This document shows, piece by piece, positions 1 through 11,212 of a stretch of DNA of 24,557 nucleotides (positions are counted from its first letter, which is position 1; each line of letters opens with the position of its first letter). The notes beneath the pieces are model-generated. The model searched no databases, was not told the DNA's origin, and was given only the letters and a program-made list of their open reading frames with translations. The DNA is taken from NCBI GenBank assembly GCA_025201365.1, contig JAIXMF010000200.1, forward strand, positions 1 through 24,557, read 5' to 3'. The DNA is from Syncephalis plumigaleata (Eukaryota; Zoopagomycota; Zoopagomycetes; Zoopagales; Piptocephalidaceae). The position numbers and the translations under genes are program-made.

Positions 1-95
1 AGGAATAGCAAAATAAATACCCTAATGAATGGTGTACCCATTTAGAAATGTAATTATGGAAACGTATAACAATAGCTTCACGGATCAATCATTAC

Positions 96-368
96 TTGTT
101 GCATTGTTTCTTCACTCCTTGGATGTTTAGGGGTAGGGATATCACGTTGAAATCTCATTATTTGATTAGATGCACACATCATAATTGTAAAGATGACATG
201 AAAGGTAAAGGATTCGAGTATCGTTTATGGAATCGGGATATGGCAGCATGTCTGAATGTTATTCAGATTATACACAGTCTTTGCAATGGAAATGGTGTTC
301 CAACACAACTACATCAAAGTGTCATTACTTCTAAATGTTCAATAAATGAAGGACAAGGGCAACAATAA
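96..368 (+). CDS. Fanzor/TnpB-like protein, C-terminal fragment (partial)
   Basis: The frame ends in the pattern of the last part of eukaryotic TnpB-like (Fanzor) RNA-guided nucleases. There is an LK-x-HYLIRC stretch with C-x4-C (residues 26 and 31 of this frame), a zinc-ribbon half. WNRDMAACLN follows at 45-54, where D48 would be the third RuvC catalytic acid and RD-x-x-A-x-x-N is the conserved context. A short NGNG-x-P tail comes next. Family members carry an earlier CxxC pair and two more RuvC acids, which are not seen here. The same frame has stops at 6-8 and 51-53, so what lies before about base 130 is probably intron or decayed sequence. AG acceptors at 129-130 and 135-136 would allow a true 3' terminal exon. 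Seven residues separate the ribbon from WNRD more than I expect, which may be a sign of decay. Another zinc-ribbon transposase is the alternative. The family assignment is from motif recognition only. Confidence 0.5.
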   Translation: MLHCFFTPWMFRGRDITLKSHYLIRCTHHNCKDDMKGKGFEYRLWNRDMAACLNVIQIIHSLCNGNGVPTQLHQSVITSKCSINEGQGQQ

Positions 369-1601
369 ATATATCAACCGTGATGTTTATCGCTATTCAC
401 ATCTAAATACGTATGCTTTATCATCATAACTATTATCTATTAGTAAAAGCAAAAGGTTAACTGCACAAATTGGATGGAAAAGTTCGGTAGTCATGATATT
501 GTCTATTATTGCTGTTACTACTGTTCTATAGAAGATACAACATTGATACATTGATACAGACATGAATACAAGTAGATTATCTCTAATAGTATTGTAATAC
601 ATGATTGATTTAGTGTATGTGTATTAAATAAACCTGCCGTTATAACAATTATGGTCGCATAAGATGGGTGCGTCATGAAATTGAACCACCAGTGCATGTT
701 GCATTCATACTACACTCGGGCTAGTAAAATAGAAAATGAGGGAGAGAGAGAGTCGGATGTGATACTCGTACGGCAACATCCTCAAAGGATGCCATTCTTT
801 CCATTTCATCTATTCTATTCTATCCTATGACTCTATTGATAATCATATTCGATATATATATACGTAAATATATATAAAGAAAAGATAGGCAAATGATAAT
901 AAATGACGAGGGAAAGAATGGCATCACAATGAGGAAAAGAATGAAATAAAGAATGATGACCAAACAAAAATTGGATGTATAATAAAGAGGATGACTATAA
1001 AGAGAGAGAGAGAGAGTACGAATCAATTAGTAGATACCGATCTATATGGCAATCACCTATAGACTGTATATAGTCTATACGTATGTCATATAATGAAATC
1101 TATTAATCTATCAATCTGATATGTATATAGTGTATACAGCGGTAGTATACACATACATATATATATACATCAGATCCTATATGAATTGAAAGAGAAAAAA
1201 AGATAAGAGACAGAAAATGAGATAAAACGATAGAGAAATAAACGAAAAAGTATATGTAAATATGTATGTATATAGAAAGCGAATGAACAAACGAGAACTA
1301 TAGAAGGAAAGAAAAAGAGCGATGATGATGATAGGTTAACAAGTAGACGAACAAGTGTGAGTAGTAATGGTAATATAAAAAGCACTGAGTAATTGTCATT
1401 AACGTCACAATAATAAGAGTAATAAGAATATAGTAATGTAGTGATAGTCATGGTATGTCGTCTACAACCATTATCATGTATGTTGTGTATACACATAGAG
1501 GAGTAGTAGTAATGGTGTTGATTTGTCGTTGATATGCTTTTTTTCCTTTTTACGTCATATCTACAAAGTAGTAAACATGCAAGTGAGAGGAGGGAAAGGC
1601 A
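369..1601. other. Intergenic, no gene seen
   Basis: AT-rich and purine-rich on the plus strand, with GA runs (near 739-752 and 1001-1016) and TA runs. Open frames on the minus strand here are rich in Leu, Ser, Phe and Tyr, which is what a stop-poor pyrimidine-rich strand yields by chance. The part next to 1601 should hold the 3' untranslated region of the phosphodiesterase. An 8-bp inverted repeat lies at 1058-1079. Confidence 0.6.
1058..1079. repeat. Inverted repeat, 8-bp arms, 6-base loop
   Basis: TATAGACT at 1058-1065 is the exact reverse complement of AGTCTATA at 1072-1079. It lies in AT-rich intergenic DNA, where such hairpins arise easily by chance. No function is implied. Confidence 0.6.
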
Positions 1602-4600
1602 CTACTGTGAAGACTTTAACGTTGCAGTATTGGTAGATGCACGACGTGGATGTGGATGATGTACCATAACAGGTGAGGATGGTGATGGTAAGGGTGATGT
1701 AGTTGCAGTTGTAGCTGGTGTGGGTGGTGTTGCTGGTTTCGACACTGACAAGGAACTACGATACTGAGCGTTTGCAGTCAAGGGTAGCCAGGAAAGAGCA
1801 CGAGCAGCTCGCGAGAGTGTACGTAAACATAGATTGGTCAGATTATCACGAGGCTATATATATATAATAGGCAAATATACGTAATAACATACAAAGAGGA
1901 TATTAATAAAATGTACATACAATAAACTAATAGAGACACCACCACCACACCACTATTATCCATATATCTCCATCCCTTCCCCCTCCACCGATCATGTATT
2001 TTGATTGCCTACCGATAAGTGTCCATTCTGTGGGCTAGGTGAATGACGCTCATGATGTTCTTCGCCTTCATCCTCTTCATCTTCATCCTCTTCATCATCC
2101 TCCATTCCTTGGAAGTAATCAGTAGAAGTAGGCGAGAATAGTTCGCTTGTTGGTGTGGCACTTGATAAATGTTCATAATCACTCGATGGATGATGTCGAT
2201 TAGGACTGGCAATATCGGTATCAATACGTAATAGCTTGGTATGTCGATGTTCACCACCATTTGCTGCTGCTAATGTGGATGATGTATGTTCATCATTTGT
2301 TGGATCAACAGAGGTAAATACACCCAATGGCATGACAGCACTGCCTCGACGTGATTCTCGTAATGATGACGATGAACTTGGCAATGGATGTTGTATTGAA
2401 TGACGTACTGAACTAGTAGTAGTGGTAGTGGTAGTAGATGACACACTACCATTTGTTGGGACATGACTATGACGACGTGTATTAGAAGCAGTACTACTGT
2501 TGTTGTTGTTGTCAGATAAGAGTGGCAATGTTGTCGATACTAATGATGATGCTTGTTGTACGGTATTATTCGTATTAGATGATTCGTTAATCGCATCAGA
2601 TGATAATCTAGACGAGGCCATTACATAATTCTCATTGATCGTGGCGTGATGATTGATCGTCATCGTCGTCGTCGTCGTATTGCTGTGTAAATCGGCTAAT
2701 AATGAGCGACTAAGACGTTCATGGTCATGATGTTCAAGTACCTCTGGTTGTGGATCGTGATAACCAAATGTCTCGGCACTTGTACGGGTATACGCCGAGG
2801 AACATGGCACCGTAGCCCTACGTAGTCGATGTGCTCGTAGTTCCGCTTCACTATTGGTACGCATCACTAATGATGGTCGTAGGGTGGTCGGAATGCCACA
2901 GGTGGTATTGCTAGCTAGAATAAACGGTGGATCGCCGTCTAGATTACGAATTACATCGGATGATGTGGCACCGCCGACTGACGATGAGCGTGACGATGTC
3001 ATGAATGATGGTCGACTAAGCGTACGTCGCAATGAGTTACGGCGCATGACCATGTGTGCCAGTGTGTTACGCCGACGAATAAGTCGATTCTGCCAGTCTG
3101 CCGGTACCAGTAAGTGGCCGGCCGCCAAACTGACACGACGCTCGCCAAGACGACGTGGTGACACTGGAGCAACGCCCGATGAGGATTTGGTGGTATTGTT
3201 ACGCTTGGCACTCTCCATCACACGTAGGCGTTGCACGTTGGCGTCTAGGTTTTGTAGGAATGGTCGCATCTCCGGAATGAGTTCGGATAGACCCACGAAG
3301 AATGGTCGAACAAGTTCGGCAAACTCGATGTTACCGGTCATCTCCTCGTCGGCCGGACGATCTAGGCCAGGCGACAAAGGGAGGCCTTCTTCGCGTTCGC
3401 ACTTGCTCTGATGACGAAATTCCGTGTTGATGCTATGGCTCCACCATTTGAATACGGCCCATGGACGTGCCGTGTTTGAAATGTCAGCTGCGTGTAGTAG
3501 GATGGAGCATAATGTGCTTCGTTGAGCGGGTGACAAACGAGTAGTGGGAAGAATGTCGGTGGAGGAGGAAGCATTCGATGATGTAGCGGTGGCAGTGGAG
3601 GTGGTGGTGGTGGTGGTTGTAGTCGTGGTAGTAACATGGTTATTGACAGTGTTACGCGACTCACTAGCACCGCTGCTTTGACGACTCAACTGTGATCCGA
3701 GCGAGTTTGGTCCGAATAACTTTTCACTATTCACGCTGCTATTGTCGTCGTCATTGTCGCTCGTCATACTATCCTCCTCGTCCTCGTCCTCTTCTTCGAC
3801 CGCTGTGCTTGATACTTCATCCTCTCTTTCGTCCGATTCATCTTCCTCGTCCATATCGTCGGAATCGCACATGTCACATCCATGCAGCTCATCTACCAAA
3901 TGGTGTAGCTGATCCAGCAGCTCAAAATGGAACTTCATATCTGTGTAGAGGATAGTATCATTGATACGTTTGTAAATATAATCGGCTGGTGTGTGTAGTG
4001 ACTTTGAGCCATTATCATCATCATCAGCGGTGGTGGTGGTGGAATCGGTCGTTGTCGTTTTAGTATTACTGGACACTTCCTGGGTCTCCAGTTCGGCAAA
4101 CGATTGAGGAATCCAACGTAATAGATCGTGTTTACGTAGTAATTCCGCAGTGATATCACATGAATAGTGTTCAAGTACAGATTCCTGATTATAGCGCTGT
4201 GCCAGTTGAGTATTCGCGTTAACTTGATAGACATTGTTTAGACCAGGATGGCCAATATCGTGGCAGAGTGCGCTAATCATCATCGAGACACGATCGAGTG
4301 GTGTAAGCCATGTCATGGCATGTGGCATGTGTAGGAAGTCATAGACTACCGAGGCTACATCTGCTCCATGTGCAAAGGAATGATATGGATTATGCAAATA
4401 GCCTGCGCACACATCATCCAGGAAAGCGATCAAGGCACCTTCAGCGACCGGCATGGTATCAGGGAAGATGCCCAAACGACGGAACATACCAATCATGACG
4501 CCGTACAATTCAGAAACGGACCATTGCCAAAGATGACCGGCAGGCATTTCCTCATTTAGAAAAAACTGCTGGCAAACCTGTCATAATAAAAGTAACAATG

Positions 4601-4803
4601 ATATAGCATAACATGGATTAAATACTAGTCATGATGGTGGTATTGTACATAGAATGTGTACACACTACACTTACCTCAGTAATGCGCTGGGTGTCACGAA
4701 CCATGTGTGAAGTAGCACTATCGTCGTCACTAGTCATAGGCGATTCGCATCTGGAATGAGTGGTTGTCGTCATTGCTGATGTTGTTTCTACAGGAGATGC
4801 CAT
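1602..4803 (-). CDS. 3',5'-cyclic-nucleotide phosphodiesterase, class I
   Basis: Hydrolyses cAMP and/or cGMP to the 5'-monophosphate, ending second-messenger signalling. Exons: 4675-4803, 2013-4577, 1602-1853, all joined in phase 0, giving 981 residues. The catalytic core shows YHSFAH at 108-113, the family signature HD-I-G-H-P-G-L-N-N-V-Y at 149-160 (metal-binding H149, D150, H153), SVLEH, TDM-x-x-H, and HAADISN with D408. Two oddities sit in the core. An acidic and Thr-rich insertion fills about 258-393 between TDM and HAADISN, where relatives have roughly 45 residues. N459 occupies the place of the invariant substrate-binding Gln. The C-terminal half is low complexity (Ser, Thr, Asn, acidic runs) and likely disordered. 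The ATG at 4803 has a good context (CAACCATGG). An acceptor-like TTACAG just before it points to a spliced leader or a further 5' exon. The last exon is inferred: a stop lies right before its acceptor and 83 codons are open after it. Confidence 0.9.
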
Positions 4804-7046
4804 GGTTGACTTCTTTTGTATTCTGTAATAATATATCAGAGTATATATATGTGTGTATATGTATAGTACGTAGGTCAGGGCAATCTATACGCGTGGTGTC
4901 GAGAGACAGTTGATTATTAATACCGATACTATTACTACTAGCAGCGTCAATGTAAATCCTAATGTCAGACACCACAAGTAATGGGACAATTGTTGTGGGG
5001 AAGGGAAAGCCGAATCAACACGAATGTTGTTACTGCTGTTGCTGTTGTTGAAGAAGAGTGAGACCAGAATCAGTAAATGATAACGGAAATCAGCTTGATT
5101 GTGTGTATGTGTGGGTGTTAATGTTTTTTGTTGTCGTTACTTTTGAGATCGAGTAAAGGATTGGTGACACAACGATCTATCGTATTCGGATAGAAGATAG
5201 ATAGATAGATAGAGCGTGGCAACTTTTAAACACAAAAAACAAAAACTGATTATACGTTCTTTCTCTCCTGATATGTTTGTGCAAAAACGATCAGGTGGTA
5301 ATAGATAAATGATGGTGAAGGAGGGGATATCGCGAAGGAAAAGAAGGAATGAGGTAAAAGAAAGAAACAGTTATAACAAAGAAAATAGAAGCGAACAATG
5401 GCAGGTTAGTTGGCTGACTGATTGACTGACAAGTTGCTTAGTAGGTTGGCTAGTTGGTTGAATGATTGGTTAGGTATGTAGGTAGGTAGGTAGTAGTTAG
5501 ATTTGATGGATGAGAACTACGAGGTAATCGTCAGGAAACGAAAAGAAAGAAAGTAAATAGGATTGAACGAGAAACCAAACAAGCACTGATATGTTAAACC
5601 GACAATGGATATCTATAAAACGAACACACAAATGAATAGGAGGATAAACAGAAGAAGTGAGGGAGTATTAGGAGAAAGCGTTTGATAATGTATCAAAAGT
5701 AGGAATGAAAGTAAGAGTTGTGTGTTATGGTTGTGTTAGGATCGGTGTGTGCCAGGGCCCGTTCATAACGAAAGTGGAGTGCAACAAGTCAAGTATTACC
5801 GTGAGAGTAGGCGAGTGGGCGTATGGTGTGTGTGTGTATGTGTGTGTCGAGGAAAGATGTAAACCGGTATGCATGAAACGGAAGAATCAAAAGGCAAGAA
5901 TGACACGCGGCACGTTGTTAGTATTGTTGTTGATGTTGGTAATGGTGTTGGCGTATGTGTGTATGTATGTATGTATTGCCACGCGGGTATCAGTGCGTGC
6001 GTGCAAGTGCGCGTAAACCATGCGACATGAACACCATGATGATAGTTAGCGTTAGACGTTGATATCGTTGATATTGCGGTTATTGTCATACGGTTATGCC
6101 AGCAAAGCCATACGTGTATGTAATAAAAATAGCATAGACCATGAGGTACAAGTGACAACAGTGTGAATACAACGTATGGTATCAATGTCAAACATGATGA
6201 AAAAGGAAAACAAAACAAATATAATTAGTTAGTTAGTGTTGGGTCTATGATGTATATTCTCCATTCATACACGTAGTGTACAATCATCACATTGACCTGC
6301 TTGTATCTCCAATCGACGACCATACATCACAGTGTCGTTCATTAATCGAGCAGGCATGCCCCCTTTTTACCCCAGTAACCCGTCCCCCCTCGCTCACTCA
6401 TTCCTATCACCGCTATAATACTCTTACTCCTATCATGTAGCGGGAGCTTCTTTTTTATTAAAGTCACAGATAATAAACAAGTAAAACAATAATGGAAACA
6501 TCACATCTCCACTAGTATTGTTTCTTTCTTTCTTTCTTTCCATGTCGTCATAATGCAATGTACTCATTTGCTTATCTGGTAGCAGCATAGACAAGCACAA
6601 TGAATTCTAGGGGAACATCAAGCATTACACGCATCACTAATAGAAGTAACCGTATGCGCACTCAGTTATACACATGACTGGCACCACTAGTTAGTTGTCG
6701 CGTTCTAGCACAGTGTGCGTGTACATGGTAATTGGTCACGAGAGCGACAAAGCCATGGCAAGTCACATGCAGCAAAGCAATGATATGTTCCCATTCAACC
6801 AACCACATGTGGCAATCTGCACACCAAAGTCATATGGTGGAATTACTATACGACTTTGGAAGCAGCAGCAGCATGTGGAATGACTTTGCTGTCATCCATA
6901 TATTAAAATAGATCTATCATGATCCACTAATCCCACACATCTAGCAATAAGCAATTGGCTAGATTGCACCAAATACACCATAATCATGGTGATACTCATA
7001 ATAAACAGTCCACTCAATGTCACCACAATTACTTTATCCAACTTAC

Positions 7047-7122
7047 CTATATAACCACCAAGATTGCTTGGTCGTCGTTGTTGTATTGTTGCTATTGCTG
7101 TTGTATCACTACTGTTACTAAA
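7047..7122 (-). other. Possible 5' leader exon of the phosphodiesterase gene
   Basis: On the minus strand an acceptor-like TTCTTTAG precedes a CAA/ACA-rich stretch that ends at a perfect GTAAGT donor (first intron base 7046). The segment has no purine bias, unlike its surroundings. The next good minus-strand acceptor next to a known exon is TTACAG just before the phosphodiesterase start at 4803. The frame compatible with that join has stops but no ATG, so it would be untranslated. The left boundary is approximate, and no transcript evidence is available. Confidence 0.25.
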
Positions 7123-7702
7123 GAATAGTGTAGTCTATAAGATGTATAAGGAGATAATCAAAGTTAGAAGGATGTTACTGTATATTGTCAAGCAAAAAAA
7201 GAGCGAGTAAGGGAGTAAAGAATAAGAGAAAGAGAAAGAAGAGAGAGCGCGCAAGCTTGGCACACACAACAAAGAAAGAAGCCAATTGTCGTGCTTGTTG
7301 TGGTGGTGAGAGATCACGCGTGTCTTTCAATGAAGCAAGCAAGCAATAAGTGGTGGTAAAGATGTATACCAACCGATGAGATGACTAGGTGATTGGTCGA
7401 TTGACCGGTTAGACTAGTAATAAGCTTGAAAGTATAGTTAAATAAAATGCGAATGGAAAGAATCAATCTAATGCGATAATGGCAATGACAATAGGTTTAA
7501 AATGGTGCAATTTTAGAAGCAATGTGAGACAAGTCTTGGAAATGGTCTCGCACCTTCACTTTGCTTGTCAATGAGCAAATGGGGAATATATGTATGAATG
7601 TATGAATGTATGTATAATCAACGCTTTACAAGTGTTGTTAAAGCGGAAGAGAGGGGGAGAGAAGAGAAAGATTGGCGTAATTCCAAATGATTGACGACGG
7701 GC

Positions 7703-7718
7703 ACTACGATATCGTAGT
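7703..7718. repeat. 16-bp perfect palindrome
   Basis: ACTACGATATCGTAGT reads the same on both strands. It could be a dimeric transcription-factor site in the gene-poor region or chance. Nothing else marks it. Confidence 0.6.
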
Positions 7719-8888
7719 TTCGCTTATATTTCTATATCAAATGATAGAATTGGACTAGTACGTCGATGATGACTGTGGCTCGTCCAGTATATTTCGCATC
7801 AAATTGTCTAGATGCACGAGATCAGGAATAAACTCTAATTCCAAAAGCACGATCAATTCTATCTAGGATCTGTAAAGATCACCGTTTCTAGCAATGCGAA
7901 GCACCGACAGCTGATCTAATGGTTCGCACTTTGAATAATGACTGCTGCTGCTGCTGCTTCGAATGATGATGATGATGATAATGATGATGCCTATGCAACT
8001 AATTTCGGCAGAAATGGTGCAGTATGCAAGAGATCGTGAAATAAAAAGATGTGTATATGAGCGCGTGTTGCGCGTGTGTGCGTATGTGGGAAACTGGCGT
8101 CTACAAAAGAGCGCCGTAGCTACGTGGGTAAGCGTGAGAGTTAATAGGGAAATCGAGGGGCAGGAGAGCATGACGAATGCTAGACTAAAGAAAAACAAGT
8201 CATTTATAAACCATGAAGCATATGTGGATATGTGTACGATTATCATTCATAAAGGAAAGGGGCATTGTTATGCTTGTCGCGACCATTGTTATTGTTCCTA
8301 CTGCCACTGCAATAATGGTATAATAAACACAAGCACGCGCATATACAGACGCGCATGTACGCATAAAAGCAGTGTAGATAGCAATCTAAACCCCATGCTA
8401 GCGCATATGACACGTTTGTGTATACATACACGTACCGATACGTACATAACAAGCCATTCCGGTACCAATCAAATGTAAGCGATGGTATTGCCACGGTTGC
8501 GGCTGTATTGCAAAGGAGAATGCGAGGGGCAAGGAGCTATGCTAATAGAGCGATTGATGCCATCAAAGTAGCGTGCTATTCTACGTTCTGTTTGCATTAT
8601 CGTCATTGTAGACGCAACAAACGATTCGTTGATGGACTGGGCAGGGATGAACTAGGGAGCCGCTAACAATCGTAATAATACAAATGGTGGCAAGCACAAT
8701 AATCACGATAATCATAATAATAATAGTCGCTTCTTTGGAACAGAGATGACATTTACGAATATTGTCCATTTCAGCATGATATACGTGCATATAGTCATGG
8801 TATCAATCAATCAATCAGGTAAAGCATCGTATACGCATGATGCAAGATGCAAAGCTGCCATGGCCGCTCACCATATCGACAATAAACA

Positions 8889-8917
8889 AGAGAGAGAGCG
8901 AGAGAGAGAGAGAGAGT
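8889..8917. repeat. GA dinucleotide microsatellite
   Basis: Nearly pure AG repeat with one interruption (GCG). It is the longest purine dinucleotide run of the gene-poor region and typifies its strand bias. Confidence 0.8.
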
Positions 8918-10401
8918 AGTGCAAATAGGTCATGACGAATTATGAACGATAATCGAATTCTATCAAGAATGATTGTAGCAATCGCTCTCCTTCTCCTTGA
9001 TCGACATGTACAGAAAGACTGTCAGGTCGCTACAAACATTATCTATAAATGCGTAGGTTCATGGTTTAACTGGACCAGGGGCAGCTAGACCAGATATCTA
9101 CATCATACTTAATGAAGCGCAAATACCGCTATTGATCACAAGGTACAATGTGTGGCACGGAATAGTCCGTAATGAAGCCTAGCAGTGCCATGCCGTGCAA
9201 CCGGCACGACGTTCACACTGGTTCAAACAGCAATGCACTAACTATATGACCGTTCACCTATGTTCGACTGTCGTCTCGCTGTCTCACACTATGCCCTTCC
9301 AGCATAACTTACCGTTTCAAACTGTATCGTGTAAATGGTTCGAAGCAACAGCAATAAAGCGTTGTTATTTAGTCACGCGTGTATGGTGTATGTTGGTGTA
9401 TCAATGTATAACGAGTATACGTATGATCTACAAGTGTAAGTATGGGTGGATAAGTGAACGAGGATAGAGTGTGTCTCGTGTAGTAGACGTAGCAACGTAA
9501 TCGTCGTCTTGTTCGTGTGCTTGCTAATCAAGCTGAACACAACAACTAGTTAACGACTAGCAGCAGTGTTACTTGTCACCACAAGACAGTGAAAGCACGA
9601 TAAATCCGCAGACTGTTGGTATAACGTAAGCGAAAGGTAGGACGCAAAAATGGCTGGTAGCAAGGGGATAGAACGAATAGAGAACAAAGTGGCGTAACGA
9701 ACGATATATACTGGCCGCCACCCGAGAAGAGAAGAGGTCAGTAGGTGAAAATACAGAACACGTCAACAATGTTACAATAATAATGAAGAGGATAGGGCTA
9801 TAAACGGCGGGCGTATATATATAAGAATATAGCGGGTGTGGTTGTCGTAAGAACGACGGGCTAGCGATAGCGACGGTTAGGAATAGACGTGTAAGCGTTA
9901 TATTCACGAAAGAGCATGGAGAAACGTGAATGCGAAGTCGAGCAGGAAGAGGAGGAACCCAAAGCCAACAGTGGTAGCAATTAGCATGGATAAAGAAATT
10001 CATCAAATGCCCATAATAGCAGGTAGCCACGTGGAGATAGTATGACAAGCTGTGTCTAACAAGAAGCGAATGAAACGCGTTTAGCAAATCCACCCATAAA
10101 GAAGCTAATGACACGATAGTAGTTATGGCACGACGTGAGAACACAAGTAGTAGGCCATATTCAGCCTAAATAGCAGTAGCAGTAGCAGTAAATGAGATGG
10201 AAAAAGAACCTGACAAGTAGACAATGGCGATAAGCAAATGATCACGGCAAATTACACGTAGAGCGGATATAGAGGAGTTAATCAGGCAAAGGCGATGATG
10301 GGTACGCTATTTGCAGTACATGCATGCTACACTTTTATCACTCTTACCTAGTTGTAACGATGTTTTGAAATGAAGAATACTGTGCCAGATAGGCAGATAC
10401 A

Positions 10402-10440
10402 AGTAGTAGTAGCAGTAGCAGTACTAGCAGTAGCAGTACT
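10402..10440. repeat. AGTAGC-type tandem repeat
   Basis: AGTAGT grades into AGCAGT units, then AGCAGTAGCAGTACT follows and is repeated nearly exactly. A related TAGCAG run lies at 10171-10190. Simple-sequence DNA, no coding sense on either strand. Confidence 0.7.
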
Positions 10441-11202
10441 ACCACGTTCGATAGACAAAGATATTGGAACAAGTAGGTGCTAGACGGTGATAATCTACTT
10501 TTGCCTGTTTGAGCGAAAGACGATGTGCAATATACTAAACGGATGCAAAATGTAGTAGTGTATAGAGGTGTAGAAAGAAGTGAGGTGAGACAAAGTGAGG
10601 TGAGGTGAGTGTTTGTACAATAGTATGATGTTTGATAATAATAATAAAAGACGGCTAGCGATAGCTTGCTAGTTGCGCTCTCGATGAAGAAGACAAGACA
10701 AGATTAATAAGAAGAGCGATAGAGGAAAGAAATGAAACGAGAAGAGAAGAGAAGCGTAGAGTGTAGAAAAACGACGATAACAACGAGCGCTCTATCAATG
10801 CGTGCCCGTTCTAAATCTATGCACAGTGCATGCATCTATCCATAGAGCAATTCAGTCTCCGGCATATCGCCTCTGCCCCATTCCAGCAAGACGTTGACGT
10901 GGCAAGTCACATCCACTCATTTCACCTATTCGGTGTAGTAGAGCGAAGAGAGGAATGAATGAATGAATGAATGTATGTACGGTGTATGCATCGGCAGCTA
11001 TCGAATTAGCATCACGTGGTAAGACGAAGCTTAGGAGAAAAATTGCTACTGCGTAAAGTCATCGCGACTGTAGTACGATTAAAAATACCGTACATGAGCG
11101 TTATAATGCTACGAACTGCTTAACTATATGTGTAATACGAGAATGACTCGCTGTCTTTATTGTTCTTTCTAGCAAAATACAAAAATAATAGGTAGCAGAA
11201 GC

Positions 11203-11207
11203 AAAAA
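11203..11207 (-). terminator. Pol III terminator of tRNA-Ser
   Basis: Five A on the plus strand, i.e. TTTTT on the transcript strand, begin five bases after the discriminator of the minus-strand tRNA-Ser gene. Confidence 0.8.
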
Positions 11208-11212
11208 GATGA

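Larger units (their letters stand above)
4804..11212. other. 6.4-kb gene-poor region, purine-rich plus strand
   Basis: No convincing protein gene. The plus strand is rich in A and G over long stretches, so the minus strand is pyrimidine-rich and stop-poor. That explains the minus frames at 9569-10144 and 7863-8246. Microsatellites are dense: AGAT at 5195-5213, GTAG at 5477-5493, TG-rich 5820-5848, TTTC at 6521-6540, TATGAATG at 7588-7616, GAT/ATG at 7962-7990, GA at 8889-8917, TAGCAG at 10171-10190 and 10402-10440, AATG at 10953-10974. The half nearest 4804 is the likely promoter and leader of the phosphodiesterase. A consensus donor on the minus strand at 7046 may end a leader exon. Segments at 6240-6470 and 6540-7130 lack the purine bias. 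Confidence 0.5.

Noticed and set aside
2854-3411. 185-codon plus-strand frame, Arg-rich
   Set aside because: It is the antisense shadow of the phosphodiesterase catalytic domain and C-terminal exon.
5705-6218. Overlapping plus (103 codons) and minus (140 codons) frames
   Set aside because: Both are made of TG/CA-type repeats giving Val-Cys-Val or His-Thr runs; typical low-complexity artefacts.
6695-6883. 62-codon plus-strand frame with a varied composition
   Set aside because: It looks protein-like by eye, but there is no motif, no splice site that extends it and no upstream promoter feature; the evidence is too thin to call.
7863-8246. 127-codon minus-strand open frame
   Set aside because: Its core is poly-Ile and poly-Ser coded by an ATG/GAT and GCT microsatellite, and the rest shows no family features.
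8418-8666. 82-codon plus-strand frame rich in Arg and Ala
   Set aside because: No recognisable domain, no splice context and no conserved pattern; the opposite strand is equally open.
9569-10144. 191-codon minus-strand open frame with several hydrophobic stretches
   Set aside because: It lies on the pyrimidine-rich strand, where stops are rare by composition. The product is mostly Ser, Leu, Phe, Tyr and His with no motif or domain I recognise.
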